The notes: a model not told the origin generated them from the letters alone. Shown: positions 1-10,263, numbered from the stretch's first letter. The stretch is DNA of 64,000 nt from Sinomicrobium weinanense (GCF_018863395.1 NZ_JAHKRR010000004.1:496001-560000), one strand, 5' to 3'. Numbers and translations are program-made.

Positions 1-1195
1 AATTAATGGTGTGTCTTTTCAATTTACTGTTAGGTAATATTCCGTCCTGATCCAAACGGGTGTAGGATAGTCGGAAAGACGATTCGTCCGTACCTCCGGA
101 TACGGAAACACTATTGGTTTGTGTAACGGATTGCTCGAAAAAAGCCGCCGCACCATTTTTTGCTGCAACCCATGGGGTTTTCTGCATGTACGTGGGCAAT
201 GCAGGGTCGAATGAGTTCCACTGGTATACCATTAAATTAGGGTCGAAAGCAGGGCCGTAAGAGGCATCGTGTCCGGTAAGTACTATTTTGTCATTAACAC
301 CATCTCCGTCGAAGTCCACATTTTCCCTGAAAGAAGGGCCATAACCTGCACCATATTCTTTTTGGTATTCGGGGAATGTCTTCTTGTCGATCTTCCCGAT
401 AATGGTACTGTTGGTTATGGTTACACCCAGGCCTTGATCTTTCTTCCCTTTTTTTGTGGTGATGATAATGGCACCATTTGCGGCCCTGGAACCGTATAAG
501 GCTGTCGCAGCAGCTCCCTTGAGGACGTTCATGCTCTCTATGTCGTCCGGATTAATGTCCGAAGCTCCGTTTCCAAAGTCAAAACCACTGCCACCACTTA
601 ACTGGGTGTTGTCGTTAATGTTGCTGTTATCGATCGGAACCCCGTCAACAACCCACAAAGCCTGGTTGTTACCTGTTATGGAGTTGGATCCCCGGATAAC
701 CACATTGGTAGAACCACCCATGTTGTTGTTCCTCTTAATCTGTAAACCAGAAACTTTTCCGGAAAGAGCGTTGGCAACGTTTCCGGATTGTACTGTAGAT
801 ACAGCATCGCCTCCTACTTCCTGGGAAGAATATCCGAGTTGCTTTTTCTCTCTGGATATCCCAAGAGCAGTAACAACAACTTCTTCGAGAGCCTGGGCAT
901 CTTCTTCCAGTTGTATATTTACAGCAGAAGATGCACCGATAACTACTTCAGTAGTCTTCATTCCGATATAGGACACCACTAAAGTCTGTCCTTCACTCGC
1001 ATCGATGGTAAAGTTACCGTCAAAGTCCGTCTGAGTTCCCGTGCTGGTCCCTTTTACCAGGATGTTTACTCCGGGTAGTGGCATGCCATCAGCTGCGCTG
1101 GTGACTGTGCCGGAAACCGTTTTTTCCTGTGCAAGACCAATTTGCACCATTAACGCCAGAAAAAGCGTTAAGATTCCGCTAAATTTTGTTCTCAT
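1..1195 (-). CDS. SusC/RagA-family TonB-linked outer membrane receptor, N-terminal part
   Basis: Outer-membrane TonB-dependent porin subunit that, with a SusD partner, imports large nutrients such as glycans or peptides. The reading frame starts at ATG 1195 and runs off the left edge, so about 398 N-terminal residues are visible. They show a signal peptide ending near GLAQ, a carboxypeptidase-D-regulatory-like beta domain (PLPGVNILVKGTSTGT, then DFDGNFTI), a TonB-box-like LEEVVVTALG, and the plug domain with the SusC hallmarks VVIRGSNSITGNNQALWVVDG split over the plug and GAAATALYGSRAANGAI. The C-terminal barrel and any susD gene lie outside the window, so the substrate cannot be told. The family call is secure. 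Confidence 0.95.
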   Translation of the reverse strand, partial: MRTKFSGILTLFLALMVQIGLAQEKTVSGTVTSAADGMPLPGVNILVKGTSTGTQTDFDGNFTIDASEGQTLVVSYIGMKTTEVVIGASSAVNIQLEEDAQALEEVVVTALGISREKKQLGYSSQEVGGDAVSTVQSGNVANALSGKVSGLQIKRNNNMGGSTNVVIRGSNSITGNNQALWVVDGVPIDNSNINDNTQLSGGSGFDFGNGASDINPDDIESMNVLKGAAATALYGSRAANGAIIITTKKGKKDQGLGVTITNSTIIGKIDKKTFPEYQKEYGAGYGPSFRENVDFDGDGVNDKIVLTGHDASYGPAFDPNLMVYQWNSFDPALPTYMQKTPWVAAKNGAAAFFEQSVTQTNSVSVSGGTDESSFRLSYTRLDQDGILPNSKLKRHTIN

Positions 1196-1225
1196 GTTTG
1201 TGACAATTATTTTGAATTAGTGCCC

Positions 1226-1256
1226 CAAATATGTGCAAAAAACCTAACGTTAACAA
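1226..1256 (-). promoter_or_regulatory. Candidate Bacteroidota promoter of the susC-like gene
   Basis: Read on the minus strand, a TTG (1254-1256) is followed after 20 nt by CATATTTG (1226-1233), one base off the TAnnTTTG -7 consensus. It lies about 30 nt upstream of the ATG, so the leader would be short. Called by motif only. Confidence 0.45.
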
Positions 1257-1753
1257 TTTCTTAATCACGACTTGCAATGAAACGCGAAGCCTTGTTTTCT
1301 GAATATTAACTTAAATATTGTTATTGCGATGTTAAAACATTTAAATGTTGGTATTTTTACTCTTTTAAAACTTAAAAACTGAAATAATTTGTAAAAATAT
1401 ACTATGTCAATTTAGTTGTTAATTTTTTTATTTTTTAGTAGGAAAAGTTCTCCTTTTATGTGAATTGAACGTAAAATATGTCGTTCTTGTGAAAGTTTCT
1501 GAGTATGGTGCCTCCAAAAGCTATTTTTGTAACAGGATGAGGTGTTGCAGCAGTGTTTTTTTGTGAGTAGCTAAAAAAGGTGATTAGTTTTGCAGGAAAC
1601 TGTCTTTTGTGGTTTTGGTATGTGGTTTGGATGCGGAAAATTTCCTAAAGGGTGAAAGAGGGTGTTATATATACTTATTGTGTATGGTTTGTAGATTTTT
1701 TTGTGCGAGGGGCGCGAAACGGACCTACATGAAAGAAAATTAATTATTTATGA

Positions 1754-1784
1754 TTTGAATTTTTGAAAAATATTTCTACCTTTG
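1754..1784 (+). promoter_or_regulatory. Promoter of the ribosomal superoperon (upstream of rpsL)
   Basis: TTTG at 1754-1757, a 19-nt spacer and TACCTTTG at 1777-1784 match the Bacteroidota primary sigma consensus TTTG-N19-TAnnTTTG exactly. The rpsL ATG is 54 nt downstream. The rest of the 643-nt gap between the divergent susC-like gene and rpsL (1196-1838) is AT-rich and holds no gene that I can support. Confidence 0.8.
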
Positions 1785-1838
1785 CCACCCTCTAAAAAGA
1801 GGGTTTATTTAATTTAAACAATTATCGTAAAGTAAATT

Positions 1839-2219
1839 ATGCCAACAATTTCACAATTAGTACGAAAAGGAAGGGCCAGTATTACCAAGAAGAGTAAATC
1901 GGTTGCTTTGGATTCGTGTCCTCAACGAAGAGGGGTTTGTACGCGTGTTTACACTACTACACCTAAAAAGCCAAACTCTGCGATGCGTAAGGTTGCTCGT
2001 GTGCGTTTGACTAATGGTAATGAAGTGAACGCGTATATCCCGGGTGAGGGGCACAACCTCCAGGAGCACTCGATAGTATTGGTAAGAGGCGGAAGGGTAA
2101 AAGACCTGCCGGGTGTCCGGTATCACATTGTTCGCGGTGCGCTGGATACTGCCGGTGTACAGGGAAGAACGCAAAGAAGGTCTAAATACGGTGCAAAACG
2201 TCCTAAGGACAAAAAGTAA
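1839..2219 (+). CDS. rpsL: 30S ribosomal protein S12
   Basis: Decoding-centre protein of the small subunit, 126 residues (usual 123-137). The signature [20 protein letters not shown] is at 41-60, and the two lysines whose substitution usually gives streptomycin resistance, K43 and K88 (in [11 protein letters not shown]), are both present, so the protein has the drug-sensitive form. First gene of the str block, followed by rpsG after 76 nt that contain a palindromic hairpin. Confidence 0.98.
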   Translation: MPTISQLVRKGRASITKKSKSVALDSCPQRRGVCTRVYTTTPKKPNSAMRKVARVRLTNGNEVNAYIPGEGHNLQEHSIVLVRGGRVKDLPGVRYHIVRGALDTAGVQGRTQRRSKYGAKRPKDKK

Positions 2220-2236
2220 TCGTTCCACGGCGATCA

Positions 2237-2264
2237 GTAGAGGCGCACGGCCGTGTGTCTTTAG
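2237..2264 (+). repeat. Palindromic hairpin in the rpsL-rpsG gap, imperfect copy of a dispersed repeat
   Basis: A stem of ten pairs flanks the centre GGCC (AGAGGCGCAC on the left, GTGTGTCTTT on the right). Three pairs are G-U, so the full stem can form only in the + strand transcript. The sequence is a diverged copy of the perfect palindrome after gltA (24037-24060). S7 autoregulates through this intergenic region in Escherichia coli, so a regulatory role is possible but not shown. Confidence 0.6.
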
Positions 2265-2295
2265 CGATTTAGTCAAAAACAATTAATGTAAAGAC

Positions 2296-2772
2296 ATGAG
2301 AAAAAGAAAGGCAAAAAAGAGACCTCTTTTACCGGATCCCAGGTTTAATGACCAGTTGGTAACGCGTTTCGTGAACAACCTGATGTGGGATGGTAAGAAG
2401 TCCGTAGCATTCAAGATATTTTACGATGCTATTGATATCGTAGAAGAAAAAAAGCAAAACGACGAAAAGGCCGCTCTGGATATATGGAAGGATGCGTTGT
2501 CTAACGTAATGCCGCACGTAGAGGTGAGAAGCCGCCGTGTGGGAGGTGCAACTTTCCAGATCCCTATGCAGATCAGGCCGGACAGAAAGGTGTCTATGGC
2601 TATGAAGTGGCTCATCGGGTTTGCCCGAAAGCGAAATGAGAAATCTATGGCTCAGAAACTTGCGGCTGAAGTTCTGGCGGCTGCCAAAGAAGAGGGAGCT
2701 GCGGTGAAGAAAAGAGTGGATACGCACAAAATGGCTGAAGCTAACAAAGCATTCTCTCACTTTAGGTTTTAA
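2296..2772 (+). CDS. rpsG: 30S ribosomal protein S7
   Basis: Primary 16S rRNA-binding protein that nucleates the 3' head domain. It has 158 residues, normal for the family, and opens with the basic [17 protein letters not shown], followed by [16 protein letters not shown] and the helical core with [15 protein letters not shown]. It is 20 nt from fusA, so probably co-transcribed with it. The start is the only ATG that gives the conserved N-terminus. Confidence 0.98.
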   Translation: MRKRKAKKRPLLPDPRFNDQLVTRFVNNLMWDGKKSVAFKIFYDAIDIVEEKKQNDEKAALDIWKDALSNVMPHVEVRSRRVGGATFQIPMQIRPDRKVSMAMKWLIGFARKRNEKSMAQKLAAEVLAAAKEEGAAVKKRVDTHKMAEANKAFSHFRF

Positions 2773-2792
2773 TAGCTAAGAATATCAATAAA

Positions 2793-4919
2793 ATGGGAAG
2801 AGATTTAAAATATACTAGAAATATCGGTATTGCTGCACACATCGATGCAGGGAAAACAACAACGACAGAGCGTATATTGTTTTATACCGGTGTTAGTCAT
2901 AAAGTAGGAGAGGTGCACGATGGGGCTGCGACCATGGACTGGATGGAGCAGGAGCAGGAGCGTGGTATTACCATTACCTCTGCTGCGACCACCTGTACCT
3001 GGAATTTTCCAATGGAAAATGCCAAGCCTACTCCGGAGACAAAGCCGTACAACTTTAATATTATAGATACTCCCGGCCACGTAGATTTTACGGTAGAAGT
3101 AAACCGATCGTTGAGGGTTCTCGATGGATTGGTTTTTTTGTTTAGTGCCGTAGATGGTGTGGAGCCGCAGTCTGAAACCAACTGGAGGCTTGCCGATAAC
3201 TATAAGGTGCCCAGAATGGGATTTGTGAACAAGATGGACCGTCAGGGGTCTAACTTCCTTAATGTGTGTAAGCAGGTTAAGGAGATGTTAGGGTCTAATG
3301 CGGTGCCGATCGTGTTGCCTATCGGAGACGAAGCTGATTTTAAAGGTATTGTGGACCTGGTGAAGAACAGGGCTGTAGTGTGGCATGACGAGAATTTCGG
3401 TTCTACTTTCGACGTGGTGGATATCCCTGCCGATATGCAGGAAGAAGTTGACCAGTACAGGGCTCAGTTGATAGAGGCCGTGGCTGAATATGACGAGAGC
3501 CTGATGGAAAAATTCTTTGAGGATGAAAATTCCATCACCGAAGATGAAATACATGCTGCTTTGCGTGCTGCGGTTATGGATATGAGTATCATACCTATGA
3601 TCTGTGGTTCGTCGTTTAAAAACAAAGGAGTACAGTTTCTTTTAGATGCAGTGTGCAGATACCTGCCTTCTCCTTTGGATAAAGATGCCATTATAGGAAC
3701 TAATCCTGATACTGAAGAAGAGGTGACGCGAAAGCCCGATGTTACAGCGCCTTTTGCAGCGCTTGCATTTAAGATCGCTACCGACCCTTTTGTGGGGCGT
3801 CTGGCATTCTTCAGGGCGTATTCCGGAAAACTGGACGCAGGTTCTTATGTATTGAACTCCCGTTCCGGTAAAAAAGAGAGGATCTCCCGTATCTACCAGA
3901 TGCACTCTAACAAGCAGAACGCTATTGATTCCATTGCTGCCGGAGATATCGGAGCTGCAGTAGGATTTAAGGATATAAAAACCGGAGACACGCTGTGTGA
4001 CGAGAAACACCCCATAGTTTTAGAAAGTATGGACTTCCCGGATCCGGTGATTGGTATCGCTGTTGAGCCTAAAACCAAGGCCGATGTCGATAAGCTGGGT
4101 ATGGCACTTGCCAAGCTGGCGGAAGAAGACCCGACATTCCAGGTGAAGACCGACGAAGCATCAGGGCAGACCATTATCTCAGGAATGGGAGAGCTGCACC
4201 TCGATATTATCGTTGATCGTCTGAGGCGTGAATTCAAGGTGGAAGTAAGCCAGGGACAGCCTCAGGTAGAATACAAGGAAGCTATCACTGGTTCAGCAGA
4301 TCACAGGGAAGTGTACAAGAAGCAAACCGGTGGTCGTGGTAAATTCGCCGATATTGTATTTACTATGGAACCTGCAGAAGAAGGCAAGTCCGGTCTGGAG
4401 TTCGTTAATGTGATTAAAGGGGGTAATATCCCGAAAGAATATGTTCCATCCGTAGAAAAAGGATTCAGAGAGGCGATGAAAAACGGACCTTTGGCCGGAT
4501 TCGAAATGGATGCCATGAAAGTTACACTGAAAGACGGATCTTTCCACCCTGTGGATTCCGATTCCCTGTCTTTTGAATTGGCTGCGAAATTAGGTTATAA
4601 AGTTGCTGCTAAGGCAGCGAGAGCTGTATTGATGGAGCCCATCATGAAACTCGAGGTGCTTACCCCCGAAGAAAATATGGGTGATATTGTAGGTGACCTT
4701 AACCGTCGTCGTGGCCAGGTGAACAATATGGATGACAGGGCTGGTTCTAAAGTGATCAAAGCTGAAGTGCCGTTGTCTGAAATGTTTGGTTATGTAACTT
4801 CGTTGAGGACCCTGTCATCAGGTAGGGCAACTTCAACTATGGAATTTTCTCACTATGCGGAAACTCCTGCGAATATAGCTGAAGAAGTGATTAAGAAAGC
4901 AAAAGGGGTTGAAGCCTAA
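2793..4919 (+). CDS. fusA: Elongation factor G
   Basis: Ribosomal translocase GTPase of 708 residues. The GTP-binding motifs are intact: AHIDAGKTT at 15-23 (G1), [11 protein letters not shown] near 57-67 (switch I side), DTPGHVDF at 92-99 (G3) and NKMD at 146-149 (G4). A short insertion around residues 71-87 (rich in P, E and K) separates switch I from G3, as is usual in Bacteroidota EF-G. Domains II-V continue to the end without interruption (SHYAETP near the C-terminus). It lies in the canonical position between rpsG and rpsJ; tuf is not in this window. Confidence 0.98.
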   Translation: MGRDLKYTRNIGIAAHIDAGKTTTTERILFYTGVSHKVGEVHDGAATMDWMEQEQERGITITSAATTCTWNFPMENAKPTPETKPYNFNIIDTPGHVDFTVEVNRSLRVLDGLVFLFSAVDGVEPQSETNWRLADNYKVPRMGFVNKMDRQGSNFLNVCKQVKEMLGSNAVPIVLPIGDEADFKGIVDLVKNRAVVWHDENFGSTFDVVDIPADMQEEVDQYRAQLIEAVAEYDESLMEKFFEDENSITEDEIHAALRAAVMDMSIIPMICGSSFKNKGVQFLLDAVCRYLPSPLDKDAIIGTNPDTEEEVTRKPDVTAPFAALAFKIATDPFVGRLAFFRAYSGKLDAGSYVLNSRSGKKERISRIYQMHSNKQNAIDSIAAGDIGAAVGFKDIKTGDTLCDEKHPIVLESMDFPDPVIGIAVEPKTKADVDKLGMALAKLAEEDPTFQVKTDEASGQTIISGMGELHLDIIVDRLRREFKVEVSQGQPQVEYKEAITGSADHREVYKKQTGGRGKFADIVFTMEPAEEGKSGLEFVNVIKGGNIPKEYVPSVEKGFREAMKNGPLAGFEMDAMKVTLKDGSFHPVDSDSLSFELAAKLGYKVAAKAARAVLMEPIMKLEVLTPEENMGDIVGDLNRRRGQVNNMDDRAGSKVIKAEVPLSEMFGYVTSLRTLSSGRATSTMEFSHYAETPANIAEEVIKKAKGVEA

Positions 4920-4930
4920 ATTTTACGAAG

Positions 4931-5236
4931 ATGAGTCAGAAAATTAGAATAAAATTAAAATCATACGATCACAATCTGGTAGACAAGTCTGCAGAGAAGA
5001 TTGTAAAAACAGTAAAAACTACCGGAGCTGTGGTAACAGGTCCTATCCCGTTACCTACTCATAAAAAACTGTTTACTGTATTGCGTTCACCACACGTGAA
5101 CAAAAAATCCAGGGAGCAGTTTCAGTTGAGTTCTTATAAGAGGTTGCTCGATATTTACAGCTCCTCTTCCAAGACCATCGACGCCCTGATGAAGCTCGAA
5201 TTACCGAGTGGAGTTGAGGTAGAGATCAAGGTCTGA
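4931..5236 (+). CDS. rpsJ: 30S ribosomal protein S10
   Basis: Head protein of the 30S subunit (NusE in antitermination), 101 residues. Family motifs: [22 protein letters not shown] at the N-terminus and [28 protein letters not shown] in the middle. It follows fusA by 11 nt and is separated from rplC by 292 nt containing a terminator-like hairpin, so it reads out with the str block rather than as first gene of an S10 operon. Confidence 0.98.
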   Translation: MSQKIRIKLKSYDHNLVDKSAEKIVKTVKTTGAVVTGPIPLPTHKKLFTVLRSPHVNKKSREQFQLSSYKRLLDIYSSSSKTIDALMKLELPSGVEVEIKV

Positions 5237-5393
5237 TACCTCGGCTGTGCTCGGCAACTGAAGGGCTTCATCCGTCACCGGGGTAGCTTAGGTTGTGCGA
5301 TAATTGTCGATGCAAGCAGATCATCGGTTCCTGAGCGGAGCCGAAGGACATGTCCGGAGCGATTCGCGAAGGAAAAACGGTAACAAAAAATAT

Positions 5394-5432
5394 ATTCAGG
5401 GTTGAAATATGTTTTTTGACCCTGAATTTTTT
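5394..5432 (+). terminator. Rho-independent terminator-like hairpin between rpsJ and rplC
   Basis: ATTCAGGGT (5394-5402) pairs perfectly with ACCCTGAAT (5419-5427) across a 16-nt loop, and six T residues follow. This has the form of an intrinsic terminator or attenuator in the middle of the ribosomal superoperon. The stretch before it (5237-5390) holds no gene; it contains TCCTGAGCGGAGCCGAAGGA (from 5329), which resembles a dispersed intergenic repeat of Bacteroidota. Confidence 0.7.
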
Positions 5433-5457
5433 GATAAGTAAATTTATTAATAACGAA

Positions 5458-5524
5458 GGTTTGGGTTTTGGATGGTCAGAACCGGGTTCTGAAATCTGAA
5501 ATCTAGGATCTAAAATCTAAAAAT
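5458..5524 (+). repeat. Heptamer array with inverted arms upstream of rplC
   Basis: The right arm is four 7-nt units (AAATCTG, AAATCTA, GGATCTA, AAATCTA at 5492-5519), ending nine bases before the rplC ATG. The left arm is a degenerate G/T-rich run of 7-nt units (GGTTTGG, GTTTTGG and so on). This is one member of the locus-specific heptamer arrays of this window. Confidence 0.65.
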
Positions 5525-5528
5525 CAGT

Positions 5529-6146
5529 ATGTCTGGGTTAATTGGTAAAAAAGTAGGCATGACCAGCATTTTTGACGAGAACGGAAAGAATGTTCCGTGT
5601 ACCGTTATCGAGGCTGGTCCATGCGTGGTTACCCAAGTCAGAACCAAAGAGGTTGACGGGTATGAGGCTCTTCAGCTTGGTTTCGATGACAAGGCAGAAA
5701 AACGTGCTAGTAAGGCCGAACTTGGCCACTTTAAGAAAGCAGGGGTTTCGCCTAAGAAAAAGATCGTCGAGTTCCAGGGCTTTGAAGGAGAATTTAAATT
5801 GGGAGACACCATTACGGTAGAGCACTTTGTAGAAGGAGAGTTCGTAGATGTGGCCGGGACTTCCAAAGGAAAAGGATTCCAGGGTGTTGTTAAGAGACAC
5901 GGTTTTGCCGGAGTAGGGCAAGCTACTCACGGTCAGCACAACCGTCTCAGGGCACCGGGATCCATTGGTGCGGCGTCTTATCCTTCCAGGGTATTCAAAG
6001 GAATGCGAATGGCCGGTAGGACTGGAGCCGAAAGAGTAACAGTAGAAAACCTGAAAGTGTTGAAAGTGGTTCCGGAAAAGAACCTTATCGTGGTAAAAGG
6101 CTGTGTTCCGGGACATAAAAACGCTTATGTAATAGTTCAGAAGTAA
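5529..6146 (+). CDS. rplC: 50S ribosomal protein L3
   Basis: Early-assembly 23S rRNA-binding protein near the peptidyl-transferase centre, 205 residues. Signature [17 protein letters not shown] at the start, and the long central loop with [26 protein letters not shown] (split over about 117-146) that reaches the catalytic centre. The stop codon overlaps the rplD start by one base (TAATG), so the two are probably translationally coupled. Confidence 0.98.
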   Translation: MSGLIGKKVGMTSIFDENGKNVPCTVIEAGPCVVTQVRTKEVDGYEALQLGFDDKAEKRASKAELGHFKKAGVSPKKKIVEFQGFEGEFKLGDTITVEHFVEGEFVDVAGTSKGKGFQGVVKRHGFAGVGQATHGQHNRLRAPGSIGAASYPSRVFKGMRMAGRTGAERVTVENLKVLKVVPEKNLIVVKGCVPGHKNAYVIVQK

Positions 6147-6775
6147 TGGAAGTAGCAGTATTAGATATAAACGGAAAAGAAACAGGCAGAAAGGCGAACC
6201 TTTCCGATGCTGTTTATGCGATAGAGCCAAACAATCATGCTGTTTATCTCGACGTGAAGCGCTACCTGGCCAACCAGCGTCAGGGAACACATAAATCCAA
6301 AGAAAGAGGAGAGATCGCCGGAAGTACCCGAAAGATCAAGAAGCAGAAGGGAACCGGTACTGCACGTGCGGGAAGCATCAAATCTCCTGTTTTTGTAGGA
6401 GGAGGAAGAATTTTCGGTCCAAGGCCGAAAGATTACACTCAGAAACTCAACAAAAACGTGAAGCGCCTTGCCCGAAAATCAGCCCTGAGCATAAAGGCTA
6501 AAGAAGAGGCGATCGTGGTTGTGGAAGATCTCAAATTCGATGCTCCGAAAACCAAAGATCTCACTTCTGTCCTGAAAGCCTTAGGGTTAGAGGGTAAAAA
6601 ATCGCTGTTTGTATTGGGTGAGCCAAATAAAAATGTATATTTGTCGTCACGCAATTTAAAGACCTCTGAGGTTGTAAGTGTTTCAGAATTAAGCACTTAT
6701 AAAATTCTGAATGCCAGCAATGTGGTGCTTCTTGAAGGAGCATTGGAAGGAATTGAGTCGAATTTAAGCAAATAA
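6146..6775 (+). CDS. rplD: 50S ribosomal protein L4
   Basis: 23S rRNA-binding protein lining the peptide exit tunnel, 209 residues. The extended tunnel loop is recognisable by [35 protein letters not shown] and [13 protein letters not shown] (about 48-93). In Escherichia coli L4 represses its own operon; no equivalent leader structure was identified here. It starts within the rplC stop codon, and rplW follows after six bases. Confidence 0.98.
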   Translation: MEVAVLDINGKETGRKANLSDAVYAIEPNNHAVYLDVKRYLANQRQGTHKSKERGEIAGSTRKIKKQKGTGTARAGSIKSPVFVGGGRIFGPRPKDYTQKLNKNVKRLARKSALSIKAKEEAIVVVEDLKFDAPKTKDLTSVLKALGLEGKKSLFVLGEPNKNVYLSSRNLKTSEVVSVSELSTYKILNASNVVLLEGALEGIESNLSK

Positions 6776-6781
6776 GAAACC

Positions 6782-7072
6782 ATGAGTGTGTTAATTAAGC
6801 CTATAATTACGGAAAAAGCGACCGCTGATAGCGAGATCAACAATCGTTTTGGTTTCATTGTAGACAGTAATGCCAACAAACTGCAGATCAAAGATGCTGT
6901 AGAAGCAACTTATGGTGTTACTGTTGAGAAAGTTCGAACCATGAATTACGGTCCTAAGAGAAGTGTTCGCTATACCAAGGCCGGAATACAATACGGTAAG
7001 ACGAATGCCATTAAAAAGGCAGTCGTTCAGGTAGCTGAAGGAGATACTATTGATTTTTATAGTAATATATAA
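6782..7072 (+). CDS. rplW: 50S ribosomal protein L23
   Basis: Protein at the exit-tunnel rim that docks trigger factor and SRP. 96 residues, beginning MSVLIKPIITEKAT with the family's early (I/L)xxPxxTEK motif, and containing VEATYGVTVEKVRTMN. It sits tightly between rplD and rplB (6 and 12 nt gaps). Confidence 0.97.
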   Translation: MSVLIKPIITEKATADSEINNRFGFIVDSNANKLQIKDAVEATYGVTVEKVRTMNYGPKRSVRYTKAGIQYGKTNAIKKAVVQVAEGDTIDFYSNI

Positions 7073-7084
7073 GGAAAGACAAAA

Positions 7085-7909
7085 ATGTCAGTTAGAAAAT
7101 TAAAACCCGTAACCCCGGGGCAGCGTTTTAGAGTAGTAAACGGATTTGACGCGATTACTACTGATAAGCCGGAGAAGAGTTTGCTCGCTCCGTTAAAAAA
7201 GACCGGGGGTAGAAACAGTCAAGGAAAAATGACCATGCGCTACAGAGGTGGTGGTCATAAGAGAAAGTATCGTATTATAGACTTCAAGAGAGATAAGACA
7301 GGTGTTGAGGCTACGGTGGAATCTATTCAGTACGATCCGAACAGAACGGCGTTTATCGCTCTGCTGAAGTACAGTGATGGTGAAAAGCGATATGTTATTG
7401 CTCAGAATGGTTTGAAAGTTGGCCAGACAGTGGTTTCCGGCTCGGGAAGTGCTCCCGAGATCGGTAATGCTATGCCGCTTTCTGAACTTCCATTGGGTAC
7501 TGTAGTTTCTTGTATAGAACTGCGTCCGGGACAGGGAGCTGTAATGGCTCGTAGTGCCGGTGCCTTTGCACAGTTAATGGCAAGGGAAGGGAAGTACGCT
7601 ACCATAAAACTCCCTTCAGGGGAAACCAGGCTTGTCCTGGGGGCTTGCTTTGCTACCGTTGGAGTAGTGTCTAACTCCGATCACCAATTGATCGTTTCCG
7701 GGAAAGCCGGTAGGAGCAGATGGCTCGGAAGAAGACCGAGAACAAGGCCTGTGGCCATGAACCCGGTAGATCACCCGATGGGTGGTGGTGAAGGAAGGGC
7801 TTCCGGAGGACATCCGAGGTCCAGAAACGGAATCCCGGCCAAAGGCTTCAAGACCCGTTCCCGAACCAAGGCAAGTAATAGGTATATTGTAGAACGTAGA
7901 AAGAAATAA
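7085..7909 (+). CDS. rplB: 50S ribosomal protein L2
   Basis: Largest conserved 23S-binding protein, needed for subunit association and peptidyl transfer. 274 residues, the usual length. The C-terminal signature is complete ([13 protein letters not shown], then [12 protein letters not shown]), including the functionally important histidine in VDHP. The N-terminal RNA-binding OB and SH3-like parts show [22 protein letters not shown]. It is followed by rpsS after 12 nt. Confidence 0.98.
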   Translation: MSVRKLKPVTPGQRFRVVNGFDAITTDKPEKSLLAPLKKTGGRNSQGKMTMRYRGGGHKRKYRIIDFKRDKTGVEATVESIQYDPNRTAFIALLKYSDGEKRYVIAQNGLKVGQTVVSGSGSAPEIGNAMPLSELPLGTVVSCIELRPGQGAVMARSAGAFAQLMAREGKYATIKLPSGETRLVLGACFATVGVVSNSDHQLIVSGKAGRSRWLGRRPRTRPVAMNPVDHPMGGGEGRASGGHPRSRNGIPAKGFKTRSRTKASNRYIVERRKK

Positions 7910-7921
7910 AAGAAATTACAG

Positions 7922-8200
7922 ATGGCACGTTCGTTAAAGAAAGGACCTTACGTTCACTATAGTCTGGAAAAGAAAGTACAGCAAAACATAGAATCTGGAA
8001 AGAAAACGGTTATTAAAACCTGGTCCAGAGCTTCTATGATTACACCGGATTTTGTAGGACAGACTATAGCAGTACACAATGGTCGTCAGTTCGTTCCCGT
8101 ATATGTTACAGAGAACATGGTGGGGCATAAGTTAGGAGAATTTTCACCGACAAGGTCCTTCCGGGGGCATGCCGGTGCAAAGAATAAAGGAAAAAAATAA
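7922..8200 (+). CDS. rpsS: 30S ribosomal protein S19
   Basis: Head protein that contacts S13 and the A-site finger. 92 residues with [19 protein letters not shown] and the signature [19 protein letters not shown] near the C-terminus, both as in the family. It lies between rplB and rplV in the universal S10 order. Confidence 0.98.
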   Translation: MARSLKKGPYVHYSLEKKVQQNIESGKKTVIKTWSRASMITPDFVGQTIAVHNGRQFVPVYVTENMVGHKLGEFSPTRSFRGHAGAKNKGKK

Positions 8201-8210
8201 GTAGGAAGCT

Positions 8211-8618
8211 ATGGGAGTTCGCAAAAGACAAAGAGCAGAGCAAATAAAGGAGGCTAAACGCGAGTTAGCATTTGCAAAGTTGAATAACTGCCCTACTTCA
8301 CCCAGAAAAATGCGCCTGGTGGCGGATTTGGTAAGAGGTGAGAAAGTAGAAAAAGCGCTTGCTATTTTGAAATTCAGCCAAAAAGAAGCATCCCGTCGTC
8401 TGGAAAAACTGTTGTTGTCTGCAATAGCCAACTGGCAGGCCAAGAACGAAGATGCTGATATTGAAGAAGCAGACCTGTACGTAAAAGAGATTCGCGTAGA
8501 CGGAGGAAGCATGCTGAAAAGGCTTCGTCCTGCTCCCCAGGGTCGTGCGCACAGGATAAGAAAACGTTCCAACCACGTAACACTGGTACTTGGAGCTAAT
8601 AATAACACACAAAGCTAG
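8211..8618 (+). CDS. rplV: 50S ribosomal protein L22
   Basis: Tunnel-lining protein whose beta-hairpin, with L4, forms the macrolide-sensitive constriction. 135 residues, at the long end of the family because of an N-terminal helical extension ([18 protein letters not shown]). The conserved [17 protein letters not shown] and the hairpin region [20 protein letters not shown] are present. Confidence 0.97.
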   Translation: MGVRKRQRAEQIKEAKRELAFAKLNNCPTSPRKMRLVADLVRGEKVEKALAILKFSQKEASRRLEKLLLSAIANWQAKNEDADIEEADLYVKEIRVDGGSMLKRLRPAPQGRAHRIRKRSNHVTLVLGANNNTQS

Positions 8619-8625
8619 GAGATAA

Positions 8626-9336
8626 ATGGGACAAAAAACAAATCCAATCGGAAATCGCCTTGGGATTATCAGAGGATGGGAATCTAACTGGTACGGAGGC
8701 AAGGACTACGGTGACAAGATCGCCGAAGACGATAAGATAAGAAAATATGTTCACGCTCGTTTATCGAAAGCTAGTGTATCCAGGGTAATCATTGAGCGCA
8801 CCCTGAAACTTGTAACCGTTACTATCACCACCGCACGTCCCGGTATCATTATCGGTAAAGGCGGTCAGGAGGTAGACAAGCTGAAGGAAGAGCTCAAGCA
8901 AATTACCGACAAAGAGGTTCAGATCAACATCTTTGAGATCAAAAGGCCTGAGTTGGATGCTAATCTTGTAGCAGCAAGTGTCGCCCGTCAGATAGAAAGC
9001 AGGATCAGCTACAGACGTGCGATAAAAATGGCTATTGCTGCGGCGATGAGGATGAATGCAGAAGGAGTTAAGATACAGATCTCCGGCCGTCTGAACGGTG
9101 CTGAAATGGCGCGTTCAGAATCTTACAAAGATGGAAGGATACCTCTGTCTACCTTTAGAGCTGATATTGATTACGCACTGCACGAAGCGCACACCACTTA
9201 TGGTAGGCTCGGTATAAAAGTGTGGATCATGAAAGGCGAGGTTTACGGCAAAAGAGAACTGTCTCCGCTGGTTGGTATGTCCAAAAAACAGCAGGGAGGA
9301 AAAGGCGGTGCCAAAAAAGCTCGTCGCAGAAAGTAA
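8626..9336 (+). CDS. rpsC: 30S ribosomal protein S3
   Basis: mRNA-entry and helicase-associated protein. 236 residues. An N-terminal KH domain has the GXXG loop GKGG at 77-80 within [17 protein letters not shown], and the C-terminal S3 domain contains [17 protein letters not shown] and [12 protein letters not shown]. The tail is lysine- and glycine-rich ([17 protein letters not shown]). It sits between rplV and rplP. Confidence 0.98.
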   Translation: MGQKTNPIGNRLGIIRGWESNWYGGKDYGDKIAEDDKIRKYVHARLSKASVSRVIIERTLKLVTVTITTARPGIIIGKGGQEVDKLKEELKQITDKEVQINIFEIKRPELDANLVAASVARQIESRISYRRAIKMAIAAAMRMNAEGVKIQISGRLNGAEMARSESYKDGRIPLSTFRADIDYALHEAHTTYGRLGIKVWIMKGEVYGKRELSPLVGMSKKQQGGKGGAKKARRRK

Positions 9337-9356
9337 TTTTTTAAAGTTAGGAAAAA

Positions 9357-9776
9357 ATGTTACAGCCAAAAAGAACCAAATATCGTAAACAGCAGAAGGG
9401 GCGTATGAAAGGGATTTCCCAGAGAGGGCATGAACTTTCTAACGGAATGTTTGGTATAAAATCTCTGGATTCATCATTCATTACAGCGCGTCAGATAGAA
9501 GCTGCACGTATTGCAGCTACCCGTTATATGAAAAGGGAAGGGCAGTTGTGGATAAAGATATTTCCGGACAAGCCGATCACCAAGAAGCCTCTTGAAGTAC
9601 GTATGGGTAAAGGTAAAGGTGCAGTAGAATACTGGGCTGCAGTAGTAAAACCAGGCAGAATTATGTTCGAGATCGGAGGAGTGCCGATGGACGTGGCTAA
9701 AGAAGCATTGCGTCTGGCCGCTCAAAAACTTCCGGTAAAAACAAAATTCATTGTAGCAAGGGATTATTCAGCTTAA
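9357..9776 (+). CDS. rplP: 50S ribosomal protein L16
   Basis: Protein at the A-site side of the peptidyl-transferase centre. 139 residues, starting [19 protein letters not shown], with [22 protein letters not shown] and the glycine-rich [18 protein letters not shown], the part that faces A-site tRNA. No insertion or truncation. Confidence 0.98.
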   Translation: MLQPKRTKYRKQQKGRMKGISQRGHELSNGMFGIKSLDSSFITARQIEAARIAATRYMKREGQLWIKIFPDKPITKKPLEVRMGKGKGAVEYWAAVVKPGRIMFEIGGVPMDVAKEALRLAAQKLPVKTKFIVARDYSA

Positions 9777-9791
9777 TTAATTTGAGGAACA

Positions 9792-9983
9792 ATGAAACAG
9801 TCAGAAATTAAAGAATTATCTGTTGCTGAGCTGCAGGAAAGGCTTGGTGAATTCAAGAAGAATTATGCAGACCTGAAAATGGCTCATGCCATCACTCCTC
9901 TGGAAAATCCGCTTCAGCTCAGAAAAGCTAGAAGAACGGTTGCAAGGTTGGCCACTGAGCTCACTAAAAGAGAATTACAATAA
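9792..9983 (+). CDS. rpmC: 50S ribosomal protein L29
   Basis: Small helical-hairpin protein near the exit tunnel, 63 residues. [18 protein letters not shown] and the second helix [18 protein letters not shown] match the family. The partner genes rplP and rpsQ flank it, as in nearly all bacteria. Confidence 0.96.
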   Translation: MKQSEIKELSVAELQERLGEFKKNYADLKMAHAITPLENPLQLRKARRTVARLATELTKRELQ

Positions 9984-10000
9984 TTCTATGCTGCTTTAAG

Positions 10001-10261
10001 ATGGAAGAAACAAGAAAATTAAGAAAAGAAAGAATAGGTGTTGTTACCAGTAACAAAATGGAAAAATCCATAGTGGTTTCTGAAGTAAAGCGGGTAAAAC
10101 ACCCTATGTACGGAAAATTCGTGTTGAAGACTAAAAAATATGTCGCACACGACGAACAGAACGATTGCAACATTGGAGATACTGTTAAAATAATGGAGAC
10201 CCGTCCGTTAAGTAGAACCAAGTGTTGGAGGTTAGTTGAAATCATTGAAAGAGCGAAGTAA
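10001..10261 (+). CDS. rpsQ: 30S ribosomal protein S17
   Basis: Primary 16S rRNA binder with an OB fold, 86 residues. Shows [34 protein letters not shown] split over the first strands, then [23 protein letters not shown], the C-terminal signature. Two bases separate its stop from the rplN start. Confidence 0.97.
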   Translation: MEETRKLRKERIGVVTSNKMEKSIVVSEVKRVKHPMYGKFVLKTKKYVAHDEQNDCNIGDTVKIMETRPLSRTKCWRLVEIIERAK

Positions 10262-10263
10262 TT

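Noticed and set aside
269-982. Plus-strand open frames opposite the susC-like gene
   Set aside because: They are antisense to a clear SusC/RagA reading frame on the minus strand and show no protein features of their own.
1196-1753. Small gene in the AT-rich region between susC and rpsL
   Set aside because: All frames are short, interrupted and without coding character; only promoters can be supported.
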